From positions 1-64,000 of the forward strand of contig JAKCPI010014281.1 of the NCBI GenBank assembly GCA_023213315.1: 64,000 bases of DNA, written 5' to 3'. The DNA is from Euborellia annulipes (taxonomy: Eukaryota; Arthropoda; Insecta; Dermaptera; Anisolabididae). Both the position numbers and the translations under genes were made by a program. This document shows, piece by piece, positions 34,340 through 46,084 of this stretch (position 1 is its first letter; every line of letters starts with the position of its first letter). The notes below the pieces were generated by a model that was given only the letters and a program-made list of their open reading frames with translations, had not been told where the DNA came from and did not search any database.

Positions 34340-35589
34340 TATCTAAATAGGGGCTCTAATATTTGGCTGCATCCTCTTCCCTATTCAAATCAGCTACAGC
34401 CACGACCCAGATAAGTGTTATTGGTTCCCTCCAGCCTAATTTACAGTACATCGTCAATCACAGTCATTTCTACATCTGACGAATTTCATTTATGTATTTG
34501 GCTAGAAAATTTTTAATCTTCCCTCCCACTTCTCACTCCTTTCAATTTTATTTTACTTAAAAATTCGAGACAACAAATTTTATTAAAATAAAAGTCAACT
34601 TTCACTTGTAACATGCGAATGGGCGGTTTGATGGACATGACATCCATTTTTTTTATTAAAGGCTTAAAAAAAAGCAAAAAAAAAAAAAGAACACCAGAAC
34701 AAATGTTAAAACGACATTTCACTAAAAGTAAATAATTTGGTTACTCAAGCAGTTTTTTTTTTTAATCAAAACAACATTTTTAGACTTAGTATTTGTAAAA
34801 GGTTCGAGCCAATATCGTTTCTCTCCAGTTCAAATTTTGCATGCAAATCAATCTCTCTCTTCTCTTATAAATACACAATTAAAAGACGAATTGTTGATGT
34901 TATTGAATAGCAAAATAAATTTCAAATTTGATAATAGATATAAACATAATATGGTATAGAAATAATATTTTCAAAAACGAAATTTGACAAATTTTATTAG
35001 TTTTCGAAGGGAAAATTTACAGATGCGTTATATTATTATTATATAATATATATGTTGCTTAAAACCCCTAGTGGTTATTTTTCTTTTTTTTTTAATTAAT
35101 ATAGATATAAACCCTTTTTTTATTTTAAAAAATATCTTATATTAAAAAAATCTCAGAAATTCTTTGAGAGTTTTTTATGAATAGAAATGGACTTTTAAAT
35201 TAAGAATTTTTGCATATGAAATTTAATTAGTTGAAACAGCTTTGTTGACATACGGTCCTTATTTTTACCACCTGACAGATAATTCTTTAAGTGTTTACAT
35301 TTTTTAAAGTACAAAGCAGAATGAAATGCTGATTAAAAATAATCCTTTTTTAAAATGAGATTATAAATTCCAGTGACTTTCAAAACTTATTCCATTCCAT
35401 TAGGTTAACTTTGAATATATTTTAGCCATAGGCCTAAGGAGGAACGAACCATGGGGGGGGGGGGTATCCTTTCGCCTCCACAATAACAAAATATGTAGAT
35501 GGGTGTTTAAGGTCTCAGTTGTTTTATTATAAAGTTCCGGACATTTTTATTTATTATAGGTACTTATTGTGTCAAATGAATGTTATGAT
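34340..35589. other. A+T-rich intergenic sequence
   Basis: No gene recognised. A 12-nt G run at 35454-35463 marks another probable MITE scrap (CCATGGGGGG). Confidence 0.45.
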
Positions 35590-35880
35590 AAAAATCTGGT
35601 CGCACAGCACACAATTTTCTCTTACCTTTGGTAATTGAAAGTTGTATTCTGTGCTTGTCACATCAGATTATTTTTGTGTTGACACATATAAATGATTTAT
35701 GAATTTTAATCAAAATCGATGAATTGAATTTTGAGAAAATCGACAAAAACTGAAAAAGTACATCAGTAAAGTTCTAGTAGGCCTAACTTTTGACGGATTT
35801 TGTTCATAAGGTTATTTTCGCACCAACTTAAATAAAAAATTTTTACTTCGTAATTTATTTCCTTCATACTTGATCAAAAT
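35590..35880 (-). repeat. Family A repeat, hairpin-end half
   Basis: AAAATCTGGTCGCACAGCAC starts a nearly complete terminal hairpin to about 35675. Then TGATTTATGAATTTTAATC, GAATTTTGAGAAAATCGAC and TTTTTACTTCGTAATTTATT follow. The GTTACCATGG block and TA-hairpin end are missing. Confidence 0.7.
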
Positions 35881-36489
35881 AAATATTATCATGCCATAAT
35901 ATAAAGCACTAGTCACTGATTTCCATTATGTTCCTGTTTACCACTCTCTCTCGCTGATTGGCCAGAGACAGAGGAAGTTTTGAGTCAGTGAGGGAAATTT
36001 AAAACGTTATATCAGAGAGGGAAATATAAAACGTAAGTCAGAGAGAGAAATTTAAAACGTTAAGTTTTAAAAGGATAAATAATAAATTTTTTTTTTGGAA
36101 TTTGTATGATTACAAAATCTTCAGCCCTCAAGAGTTATTTTATATTATTAACATATAAAACAGATGTAGTATTTGTTTTGTTTGTGGGTAATGATAATTT
36201 AAATATAATAAAAATAAATTATGTATTATAATATTTGTTTGTTTTTTATATTAAAATATTTGGAGGGGGGATGTTATAAATTAATAAGTATTTATATTTA
36301 TAAAATTTAAAACGTTAAGTCAGAGAGGGACATGTAAAACTTAAAAATTTTGCCGAAGGCGATTAATTGCAAAATTTCCAAACAGTGAGCAAGAATAAAT
36401 TTGATGTATTTTCTCGCAGAAAGCGAGCAAGGGGGTCCAGGGGGCGCAGCTCCTGGCAAGTGAGAAACACTTGGTTTTTATATATATAT
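35881..36489. other. A+T-rich sequence with short AGAGAGGGA repeats
   Basis: The string TCAGAGAGGGA(C/A)AT(T/G)TAAAACGTTA recurs at about 35990, 36010, 36040 and 36320, a loose local repeat. No gene is recognised. Confidence 0.4.
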
Positions 36490-36816
36490 CAGTGGCGTAT
36501 TCAGGGGGGGGGGGGCCCAGGGGGGCCGGGCCCCCAAAGCTCAGAAAGAAAATGGGTTTGGTTTCCCTTGATATTTTTTTAAATAAATATTTTATTAATC
36601 CTCATAAATTCTAAAATCAACAAAAAACTTATAAATAATTGAAAAAATCTTACGAATTTTTGTATTAAAATTTTTTATTTAAAAAAAAAATTTTTTTTAT
36701 TTGTTTTTTATTTATAATTTATATATTATCTAAAAATTTCTCCACTTTAAGTTTCTTGGTGAAGAGGGGGGGGGTTCATAAAACTGGGCCCCCCCAAGAG
36801 AAATCTGGCTGTACTG
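36490..36816. mobile_element. CAGTGGCGTA G-tract MITE
   Basis: Left end CAGTGGCGTATTCAGGGG with a G/C homopolymer block; right end GGGCCCCCCCAAGAGAAATC and GGCTGTACTG, giving imperfect inverted ends (CAGT.). It sits in a TA run that hides any duplication. The short frame reading into it is not a gene. Confidence 0.5.
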
Positions 36817-36828
36817 ATATATATATAT

Positions 36829-38197
36829 ATATATGAACCCTGTTATTCAATGGTGTGTCAAAGACCAAAAAATTCAAAATTGAGTTAAGCATGGAATATT
36901 GTTTCAAATGCTTTAATTAATAGTATTTTTTATGAAATATGTCCTAAAAAATTTATTTTTAATGTAAAAGCATAAAATTATTTTTACAATATTTCAATGC
37001 AGGATTTTACATTTTTCAATAATGATTTACGTACTTAACATGTTGTTTCGTAATACTTAGTTTGAAAAGAACAATTTTTCATTTATGAGTCAAATGCAAG
37101 ACATAGTAAACAACTATACGCTTGAGATATATTGTTGCGTTTATGCCCTAAGTATTTTCAATTATGAACACCGGCATCGCTATTGTTTAGAGGTATTTAA
37201 TATAAACTCAAGAAAATATTAATTTTATTTATTTCAAATTTATATATTCAATACACTATTACTATATTCCATTTGTTGAAATTTAATACAAGTATTTCAT
37301 AGCCTACAAAAATTATCAATAGTTATATTATAATTCATTTTTTACTTTCTTTTAGCCTAATTCTATAATGTTTTCTGTCTTTTTCTATGAACTTATATAT
37401 ATATATATATATATATAATTTTCCAATTAACAATAAATTAATATCGTTTAATTGAGTTTTAACCAGTGTGATTTTAACAACCAATAAAAAGTTATTTACC
37501 AAATAATATTATATATATTTTTTTGAAAATGAGAAAATTTTCTCTGAATTCGTAGACGTCAAAATTTAATTTTTTGATATTATTCCTGATAATGAAAATG
37601 AAGATGAGGATGTGGATCAGTGCGATTTCGAAAAGACAACAAAATAAATAATATTAGGTTAGGTTAGGTTGAAGTGGCCGTAATATTAAGTCTATTTCAT
37701 TATTATAACTTTGATTTACTGTTTCCAAGCTATTTATTCAGAAATTAATTGATGAGAAAATTTTGTTATCACTTTGTATTTAATTTTAAAATATTAATAC
37801 TATTTAAAATTGATGAATGTGATTTTGATAAAAAGTTTCTATGCTACTAGTATTAAATATAAAGAGACTTTGAAGCATTTTTGCAAATATAATTGGACTT
37901 AGAGAATTTTTCAATCATGGGTCAAAGGACTTTGAAGCATTTTTTACAAATATATATCGCACATAGAGAATTTTGTAAAAATAATTTTTTATATTTTATT
38001 TTTTCTCTAAATTAGTCATATTTTTAGAGATAATTTATGAATATCTGCCATAATTACAGTATTTACTTGCACAATTGACAAAAAAAATGATATATAATCT
38101 AATAAAAACAATTTAAATCAGAAAAACTTTAATGTTGATTTTCTCAAAACTCGATATTTGGTCTTTGACACACCATTGAATAACAGGGTTCATATAT
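36829..38197. mobile_element. 1.37-kb transposon with about 38-bp perfect inverted ends
   Basis: Ends read ATATATGAACCCTGTTATTC followed by AATGGTGTGTCAAAGACC, and the right end (about 38157-38197) is its inverse. A 232-bp deletion derivative with the same ends lies at 38486-38717. The interior is A+T-rich; one short acidic frame near 37580-37646 reads DNENEDEDVDQCDFEKTTK before a stop. No transposase core is recognisable. It is inserted at TA-rich sequence; superfamily not assigned. Confidence 0.6.
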
Positions 38198-38350
38198 GTT
38201 CTGGAAGGTTTCCGGACGATTATGCGAAGATAAGTTTTCTCGAGTTGTGTCCGTGTGATGGAATACTCGACGTTTCTTCCTTGGAGCATTAAGAGTAGAG
38301 GGGGGTGGGGGGATTGTTAGGGGTGATTTGTTCCCTAAACAATCATTCAA
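38150..38350 (-). CDS. Weak candidate coding fragment abutting a transposon end
   Basis: The minus frame reads MNDCLGNKSPLTIPPPPSTL then NAPRKKRRVFHHTDTTRENL. Its varied, proline- and basic-rich composition differs from the A+T-driven frames nearby. It enters the transposon inverted end at 38197 and stops soon after, so any gene would be broken. I recognise no family. It could equally be chance in the G-rich patch GGGGGGTGGGGGG (38300-38315). Confidence 0.15.
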
Positions 38351-38361
38351 ATTGGCTAAAA

Positions 38362-38392
<31 letters not shown>

Positions 38393-38485
38393 TAATATAT
38401 ATATACAGTATATAAGAGAAAGTAAAAACTACAAGTAACCTTTATATAAGATATTTTTTCCATACATTTTTATTTTCTCTTACCC

Positions 38486-38717
38486 TATATGGACCCCTGT
38501 TATGAATGGTGTGTAAATCGAGTTTTGAGAAAATAACAATAAGTTTGTTTACATTGGATTATATATAATTTTTCTTGTCAATTGTGCAAGTAACATTAAA
38601 TATAAATTTTAGGACATATTTATAAAAAATACTATTAATTAAAGCATTTGAAACAATATTCCGTGCTTAACTCAATTTTTAATTTTTGGTCTTTGAAACA
38701 TTGAAGGGTCCATATAT
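38486..38717. mobile_element. 232-bp deletion derivative of the 36.8-kb transposon
   Basis: TATATGGACCCCTGTTATG at the left and GAAGGGTCCATATATG at the right. Inner parts match both subterminal regions of the longer element (ATTTATAAAAAATACTATTA, TGAAACAATATTCCGTGC). It interrupts a family A TA-hairpin (TTTTCTCTTACCCTATAT before, GAAATATATAGAGAGAGAAA after), so it is younger than that copy. Confidence 0.6.
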
Positions 38718-38977
38718 GAAATATATAGAGAGAGAAAGTATTGCGATCATTTTAATATATATTTGATTGATATTAAATATTTTATGTTATTTAATCAAAT
38801 ATAATCTTCTAACATTCCATTCAACCCGCATCTTTATACTCTCATTAATTATTACAAATGTGTATAACTAATATAAATGAAGGGTGATCAAATGTTTTTT
38901 AATATAACTTTATTAATTATCATGATTTTATTTTTTGAAAATATATTACTACTAAAATGTTTTTGGTTCCAGCTGAC

Positions 38978-38997
38978 CTGAAGATGTCAAGACGAAA
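38978..38997 (+). ncRNA. Solitary hammerhead-like core
   Basis: CUGAAGA, U, a 3-bp stem II (GUC AA GAC), GAAA, then CCGAUCGCC. No matching arm is nearby and stem III/UH is absent, so this is at best a remnant. Confidence 0.3.
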
Positions 38998-39751
38998 CCG
39001 ATCGCCCAATTAATTTCATTTCCTTCCACAACCTTAATATTATATCAATAAAAAAATATCGAGCATTTTATCAACCAATTACAAATAAATTATGTAGAAG
39101 ATTCATAGATTATTCATATTTTGATGTTTTTAACTATCGGACAATTTAACTTAATGAGTACATGAAACTTTATTACTTTTTGCTTTTATTAATAATTTGC
39201 TTAGCCTTAAAAACATCCTTCAAACTTATCGTTTTTGTTTAGCGATCAAACAACTTTTGATATTAAAATTATGCAATTAAGTTGGGTCAAAAAAATTAAG
39301 AACTTTGAGTGAATTTTTCTCTTTTTAGTTTAGGTTTTTTTTTTTTTTTTAGTAGGCCTTACCACCAATAATTTTCTATAATGTAAAAAAAAAAAAACAC
39401 TAAATTTTCCAATTGAAGGAAATTTCCATTGCAGAGGATTCATTAACCTTCATTCACCGGTACATGATTACCAGGAAAGTCCTTCAGTACTTAATTATTA
39501 TTAATTATCAATAGTTTATTCGCAGAAACAATGGTAGAGTTTTTCACAGTATCAGAATGCGTCATCCATCTATTTAAAATAAGAATTGGATTTGTACGTT
39601 TGTGATCCACTTAGGGCCGGTAGCTTCAGTTCTAATTAACTAGCTCTCGGATAAGCTAGTTGACTATGACTTTCTAGTCTTTTCAGATCTAGTTAAGCTA
39701 ATCATATGATTAAATAAAAACCCAGATCGTAATTAGTTCGCAAAGCCAAAT

Positions 39752-40766
39752 GAAAGTTAGAAGAAAAATGAGCCAGAATTTCTTTAAATATATATTTCAA
39801 CAGCTAGCTGACGTTTCGGCTTTGGTTAAAGCCATCCTCGGACTATAAACAATGAAACGAAACATTTCTTTTTTACAAATATTGTTTAACAATCATTTTT
39901 ATAAAACTTTTTTTTTTTTCTACTAGAATGAAAATCATACCTGCTGTTCTTCATATACATATATTTTGAATTGTATCCGGTATTAAAGTTAATTTAGGAT
40001 ATAACATCAGGGAAAAAAGTTTTCTGTTCAAGATCAACTTTTTCCTTCTTCTATCACCAATACAATATATTATTTTTTGTGCCTAATGTGATAATTGACT
40101 CAGGGCAGTACAATTTCATCTAATGTATTTTTAGATTTGTAGTTATTTTTTATACAAATGAATTTTAATCCCAGATTTATTAAACATGTTCTTATTTTTT
40201 GCGCTAGGTGGCATAGCAGGCTATTTTGTGACATTTTTTAAAACACCTCTATATAAAAGTACGGTGGTATTATAATCTTTTTTTAAAATTCACAAATGTC
40301 ACAAAATAAGCCTGCTATGCCACCTAGCGCAAAAAATAAGAAACATGTTTAATAAATTCGGGATTAAATTCATTTGTATAAAAAATAACTACAAATCTAA
40401 AAATACATTAGATGAAATTGTATGCCTAGTCAATTATCACATTAGGCAAAAAAATAAATATTGTATTGGTGATAGAAGAAGGAAAAAGTTGTTGAACAGA
40501 AAACTTTTTCCCTGATGTTAGATCCTAAATTAACTTATACCGAATACAATTCAAATATGTGTATATGGCTGCTAGCAGGTATGATTTCATTCTAGTAGAA
40601 AAACAAAAAAAAAAAGTTTTATAAAAAATGATTGTTAAGAAATAAATTTGTAAAAAAAAGAAATGTTTCGTTTCATTGTTTATAGCTCCGAGGTGAACAA
40701 AGCAGAAACGTCATGTTTGATATATATTTAAAGAAAAATTCTGGCTATATTTTCTCTAACTTTCTC
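39752..40766. mobile_element. About 1-kb near-perfect palindrome with ribozyme-like core
   Basis: The ends TGAAAGTTAG and CTAACTTTCTC are inverted. Arms of about 480-500 bp match through CGAAACATTTCTTTTTTACA, ATTGTATTGGTGATAG, AATGTGATAATTGACT and the inner GCGCTAGGTGGCATAGCAGG pair, around a short centre at about 40250-40270. The left arm contains an antisense hammerhead-like hairpin; the right arm's version is eroded. No coding frame spans it. Confidence 0.7.
39814..39841 (-). ncRNA. Predicted hammerhead-like core
   Basis: Minus strand: CCGAGGA (one change from CUGAGGA), U, perfect 6-bp stem II GGCUUU/AAAGCC with loop AACC, GAAA, CGU-C. Stem I pairing is weak. Confidence 0.4.
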
Positions 40767-42428
40767 ATTCCTGTTACAAATTCTACCAGCCATAAAATAC
40801 CCTTATACTAAAGACCCAAAGTTAGGTTTAAGTTCAATTAAAGGGTGTATTTAGAAACACGAACATGTTTTATTTATTTTTTGTTAAAATTAATTAGCTT
40901 TTAAAATAACCCATGTATTATTATAGCAGAAAATGCTTTTTCATGTATTTTAAGATTATAATATAAAAATTTTTTTAAGGCTTTTATTTATGCCCCCCTG
41001 TATTTATTTTAACTAATTTTAATTTTGATTTTTAATAATTTTTATAAATGATGCCATTATTAAGTTGCTAACCACTAAACTTTCATTATATCTATGTAGT
41101 CCTATGTACTTTAATAAATAAAAATAAAATAAAAATATCTCAGATGGCTAATTGTATATGAAAAAACTCATTTTTTAACTCGAAGGTTAAGCGTGTTCTT
41201 GTTCTCGATGATTTGCAATCGGTCGGATAAGTTTGCTAGATGACTAGAAGTGAAGCAACATGCCCTTAGTCATATTATTCTTATTCAGCTGGTTAAAAGA
41301 ATTATGGGAAGGTTGCTTCACATCTAGTCAACTCTCATACTTAGACAACCAAAACGCTTAGTGTACTTGTGTACACGTTGATTTCACAGTTAAAACATAA
41401 GAGTCGTGTCGAGATGGGTCAGATAATTCGCTTCAATTATAAATTGTATAATTACTTTTGTTATTTTAACCTGTTTTTCATCATTATTAAAATCAATATC
41501 TTTTCTTTGAGAATCACCTCAGCATCCTTTCCTGGATCCAACAATAGGTCTATTTCTATTCAAAGCTATTTCACAAAAAAAAATTGAATATTTGTTAAAA
41601 TAAATACCTCAATTTTATCTTCCAGCTACGAACAGTCAAATTTATTCATTTCTATTCACCGTTTTGAGAATATTCAAATTCAAATGTCTTTTTGGCAGGC
41701 ATTCTTTTGTTTTATTGTTTCTTTATTCTATTAACTCCGGGAATTGTACAGGTACTTTGGCTTACTTTCTTCTTTGTTTATTCAATTCCACTCGATGTAA
41801 AATTATGGAGTCTCTTCATTCGAGGTATAAAAGTACAAAAAACACCCACGTATAAGCTTGTAACCACAATATAGGGACTAGTCACAGTTCATTTTTATTT
41901 ATTTACTTTAAGTGGTTTGCTTGATCACATTAATTTATAAAAAAAAAAATTTGAATAATTATAAAAATATTGTATTTCTAAAAGGATTAAGCCATCAAGA
42001 GGTTTAATGTGAAGATTAACATAATAAAGTGATTTAATCAAGTTCATTAGAGTTTTTTTTTTTTTTTTTTTTAAGAGAAGTTAAAAAAAGTAAAAGAGTA
42101 AAGTACGCTTAAAGTCATTTTTAGAAAAAAACTCAGTAGACTTGGGCTCGATTAAGAATCAATACTCCTTTTAAGTTAAAGCTAATCAATTTGAAGAAGG
42201 AGATGAACCTTTCAAAAACTTGCTTCTCTTCAAGGTCCCCTTTAATGAAAAAGAATAAAAATTTTAAATCCATTATTATTTATAAGGGCCAACACAAGAA
42301 TGTTGTAATATAAAATTACAATGATTGTATTTACAAGTATTGCATTCTAAATGCATATTTTATTTGCTAACATGTACAAATACGTCCCGGAAAACAAATT
42401 TTTCGTCCGAATCATACCATCTTGGTAC
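40767..42428. other. A+T-rich sequence with a small palindromic MITE
   Basis: 41238-41335 has inverted arms GACTAGAAGTGAAGCAAC and GTTGCTTCACATCTAGTC, about 100 bp apart; a related half is at about 32280. The overlapping frames at 41664-41874 (hydrophobic, FVLLFLYS-like) lack support as a gene. Confidence 0.4.
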
Positions 42429-42616
42429 CAGGGCGGGCACTATTTCAAATATTGTAATATTGGAATATATTTGTATTTGTATTTTGTATTGCAAATACCT
42501 GACTTCTAAGTATATTGTATTTCAAATACTTCTTTTATAGTATTTTGTATTTCAATACTTCTTTTAAAGTATTTTGTATTTCAAATACTGGTTTTTGAGT
42601 ATTTTGCCCAACCCTG
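42429..42616. mobile_element. 188-bp element of GTATTT/CAAATAC repeats
   Basis: Ends CAGGGCGGGCACTATTTC and AGTATTTTGCCCAACCCTG. The interior is repeated GTATTTTGTATTTCAAATAC units. The CAGGGTTGGGCAAAATACT type end is a widespread animal DNA-transposon signature; superfamily not assigned here. Confidence 0.6.
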
Positions 42617-42719
42617 GCGGTGGACTGTTTTCAATAAAGAAAATTCATTAACTGAATTGTCTCTTCTTGTTTTTTTTCTTCAACATAGTCTCCATAATAC
42701 TAAATGAATGGCCACTACC

Positions 42720-42890
42720 AACACAGCACAAAATATTGTTGAAATGTTGAAGGAATGTTGCTGGCAATATTTCGAAAGTTGAGAAGTAATATTCCAGCAA
42801 TATTACTTTGCAACATTCAAAATATTCCCCATATTATTCCTGCAATATTGCTGGAATGTTGCAGGAATATTACTCAGAAACTTTCATAAA
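42720..42890. repeat. Degenerate GGAATGTTGC/GCAATATTGC repeat
   Basis: Units such as GGAATGTTGCTGGCAATATT, CCAGCAATATTACTTTGC and GCAATATTGCTGGAATGTTG alternate in both orientations. Likely simple-sequence expansion or a small fold-back. Confidence 0.45.
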
Positions 42891-43140
42891 TTAACTATTT
42901 TTTAGATGCTCTTTAAAAAGTATATCAGTAAAGTCTTTCGTGGAAATTTTTCGAAGTGCATTTTATTGATATGGTAGCATTCGTAGCTCAGTGCTATCTA
43001 TCTTGAGGTCAATTTTGGAACTAAAGTGCTATGGAAAACTAAATATATCTCGACACACGGTGTGACAGCACGGTACACAACTTTCAATTGCCGAAGGTAA
43101 GAGAAAGTTGAGTGCTGTGCGATAATCACACCAGATTTTT
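42891..43140 (+). repeat. Family A repeat, hairpin-end half
   Basis: CATAAATTAACTATTTTTTA, GATGCTCTTTAAAAAGTATA, AACTAAATATATCTCGACAC, and the terminal hairpin (TGTGACAGCACGGTACAC ... ATAATCACACCAGATTTTTA). Confidence 0.7.
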
Positions 43141-44270
43141 ACTTTATTTGCGATAGTACTTTTGGGTTGGAATTATTTTGTAATGAGTTTACTAGTTTTT
43201 TTACATTAAATTTAGTTTTTATTGTATAACCAATTTATGTTTTTACACTATTTCTTTTCTAAAATAACGCACGATAATTTTTATATAAGTAGAAATCATA
43301 GTTTCTTGATATTTTAGACATTTATAATAAATCCAGCCATTAATTTCTTCACATTCTTGATATCTCGGATGAGAACTTAATGAAATATAACCCTGGGATA
43401 AGAATTAAGTCGGCAACAGCAGGTATTGGCAAACCTTTAAGCGTCCCTTAAGGACTTGATAAAAAAATCGTTTCACCTCAGAGAGGCAGAAAACTTTACA
43501 ATAAGAATGAATGTTGAATAAAAAGGTGTTTTGTCTTCAAGACATAGAAATATTTAGTGAGTATGTAAGTATACTTAAAGATATATTAAAAAATAAATAG
43601 ATACGCTAAGTTATTATTTAATTCCATATATGAATATTTTAAATAAAGTAGAATACCTGGTAGCATTCACCAGGTGGGAGATATTAATATAACATGCTAT
43701 TTCAAAATTTCATGCTTATAGATATAACAAATATAATAATATAATTTAATTAATTATATTAATAAATATAAATGCCAAAATAATCTTTTCACTACGGTGT
43801 ATTATACCGGTGTTTTGTTAAATTGTTTAGCCAATATGTTTATTTTTATTAATTGTCTTTATACATTTATCCACTGCAAATATATAAAATAATTAACTTT
43901 TGATTTATGAATAAATTCTATCTTTTCAATTAAATTCATTTCATGTAACAAATAATTTGGACATTTTGGATTTTATAGCTATATAGGCCTATAGATTCAT
44001 GTTGTCCGCATGTCTATATAGCTGCATACTCTTCTCACTTTATTTAACTATCAAAATTGTCTATGTATAAAGACATTTTAATTCTCTCATATATAGATTT
44101 CAAAATTGAAGTCAGTCTGTGTTTCTATAAAGAATACATAATTCAACAAATATAGTATAACCTCACTTCCTCAATTAATCTTTGCGCTCAAGAAATGAAT
44201 AATAGTTTCATATAACTAGCACTTGACAAAATTTATTATAGATTTAATCATAGAGGAATATAATCCGAAA
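43141..44270. other. A+T-rich intergenic sequence
   Basis: No gene or recognised dispersed repeat. Confidence 0.5.
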
Positions 44271-44897
44271 TAGTAAGAGATAAACTGTTTGATATGTCGA
44301 GATTTTGATGGAAATACCATTTAGTCCAAAAAAGTGAATCCGCTAAATGGTATGATTTATCATTTCAAAATAAAGCAAAAGGAAATGAACTACGAAGGTG
44401 AAATTTTATATTTAAGTTTGCTACGCGAAAATAAGCTATTAAACAAAAACGGCCAAAGAGCACTACTACTTTACTGATGTACTTTTTCAGTTTTTCTCTG
44501 ATTTTCTCAAAATCCCCAAAATGATTGATTAAAATTCATAAATCAACTATTTCTTAGTTGTTCTTTAAAAAAGTATATTCTCCTTTTGCCCTCAAAATTG
44601 TTTCAAGCACACTTTGCTCTTGTACTTCATTGAAAAGATAGAAGAAATAGTTGCTATGATAACAAAATACAAATAATTTCCTTTGTTTATAAATTTTGAA
44701 TTCTTTGTATTTCCAGAAACCAAAAATATGTCAAAAAAAAAACAAGCACAAAAGAGAACATTCAATTATCTAAAGTAAGAGAAATTTGGGTGAAGTAAAA
44801 AGTATTAGTACTTTACTGTTGTACTTTTTCAGTTTTTTTAGATTTTCTCAAAATTCGCTTTAACGATTTTGATTAAAATTCATAAATCATTTAGATG

Positions 44898-45149
44898 ATA
44901 AGATTTAAACTTTCGACCGTTGGTTCTCGTTGAAACATTTTGTAAATTAAAATTAAATATACAAATTAAACACTAGGTTATTTGTTTCAAAGGTTTTATT
45001 AATTAAAAATTAACACTTAATACGTATTTCGACAATTTCTTGTCATCATCAGAAGTGATTACATGTAATCACTTCTGAAATACGTATTATTTTTAATTAA
45101 TAAAACCTTTGAAACAAATAACCTAGTGTTTAATTTGTATATTTAATTT
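44898..45149. mobile_element. 252-bp inverted-arm element, copy 2
   Basis: Duplication TCATTTAGATG (11 bp) at 44887-44897 and 45150-45160. The tail with CTCGTTGAAACAT is at 44926-44938. Arms share AATTAAACACTAGGTTATTT and its inverse. The left arm keeps the full ribozyme-like motif (minus strand), while the right arm is deleted through it, the opposite of the 27-kb copy. Confidence 0.7.
45014..45057 (-). ncRNA. Predicted hammerhead-like ribozyme motif
   Basis: Minus strand: stem I CACUU with AAGUG (5 bp), core CUGAUGA, U, stem II GACAA/UUGUC closed by GAAA, GAAA core, palindromic stem III AUACGUAU, cleavage-site base U. All core positions match the consensus. The stem II loop differs from the 27-kb copy (GAAA against GGAA) while the helix is unchanged. 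Confidence 0.6.
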
Positions 45150-45561
45150 TCATTTAGATGCTTTTTAAAATGTATATTCTCATTTTGATCTCAAAATTGT
45201 TTGAAGGCCACTTTACTCTTGTACTTAATAGGAAAGATAGGAGAAATGGTTGCCATGGTAACAAAATATAAATATTTTACCATATTTTTTTCTCGTTGTT
45301 GTTTATTAAAAAAATACTTATTAAAAGATTAAAGAAAGAAAGACTCAATCTAAAAGAATAAAACCATTGTTTCAAGATAATCTTGTCACTTTTCAAATTT
45401 TATTTTGAATTACTACTCTGCTTGCATATTCTTATTTCACACCAAGTGACTTTTATTTACTTTTCAAAAACAATTTTTTGGGGATTTAGATCCATACATA
45501 TCGTTACCATTATATTAAAAAAAAAATGTTAGTAGAAGAAAATCTGTAATATGAATAGTAA

Positions 45562-45951
45562 ATAAAAATTTTAGATTATCGCCCAATTGTGTCTGATCGA
45601 AATTATAGGTCGATGGAACTATTTAAAAGGATCCTTGTCGAATGTGATTCTGTGCAAATAACGTCTTTGCATCGAGATCAACTTGTATACCTTGGGTCTT
45701 TACGGATTGGCTTATCCTCTCAGAAAAGACGTCTTTCTACTGTCGTAAAATCCGTGCGTCTCGTGAATTCCGTCCCGGGATATGAGAGGATTCCTAATGT
45801 TTAGAATCAATCTCGCTCGTTCTCTAATGGGAGATCAATCTCAGAATCCGATGTGAGTGCAGCATTAACAAGGCTTTCTATTCTTAAGCCAAATAACAAT
45901 TTGGATAATACTCAAATTTTAAAAATTCATCTTTTATTTATTAAGGGTTAA
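45562..45951 (+). pseudogene. Degenerate coding-like segment with one internal stop
   Basis: One frame stays open for 130 codons except for a TAG at 45802-45804. It reads ..DYRPIVSDRNYRSMELFKRI, ..HRDQLVYLGSLRIGLSSQKR, ..RLVNSVPGYERIPNV, stop, NQSRSFSNGRSISESDVSAA, LTRLSILKPNN... Base composition is more balanced than the flanks and the residue mix looks protein-like. TTTTAG at 45569-45574 could be an acceptor and GATGTGAGT at about 45851 a donor. I do not recognise the protein. It may be a decayed exon, or the TAG may end the true protein. Confidence 0.35.
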
Positions 45952-46084
45952 TAGTGGCTCTAAACTTGTATTATTATATTATTAATATCTCAAATTATAT
46001 GGTGTGTGTGAAGTATTTGTAGACACACGTGACGGTGAATCATTTGGAAAATCGAAAAAAAATATATGAACCGTGTATATTTAT

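Larger units (their letters stand above)
44275..45290 (+). repeat. Two consecutive family A copies, second one interrupted
   Basis: Copy 1 runs 44275-44785 (TGTCGAGATTTTGATGGAAA to AAAGTAAGAGAAATTTGG). Copy 2 runs 44790-45290 (AAAAAGTATTAGTACTTTAC to GGTTGCCATGGTAACAAAAT) and is broken at ATTTAGATG by the 252-bp element. The intact family A sequence ATTTTTTAGATGCTCTTTAA shows exactly where the insertion occurred. Confidence 0.7.
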
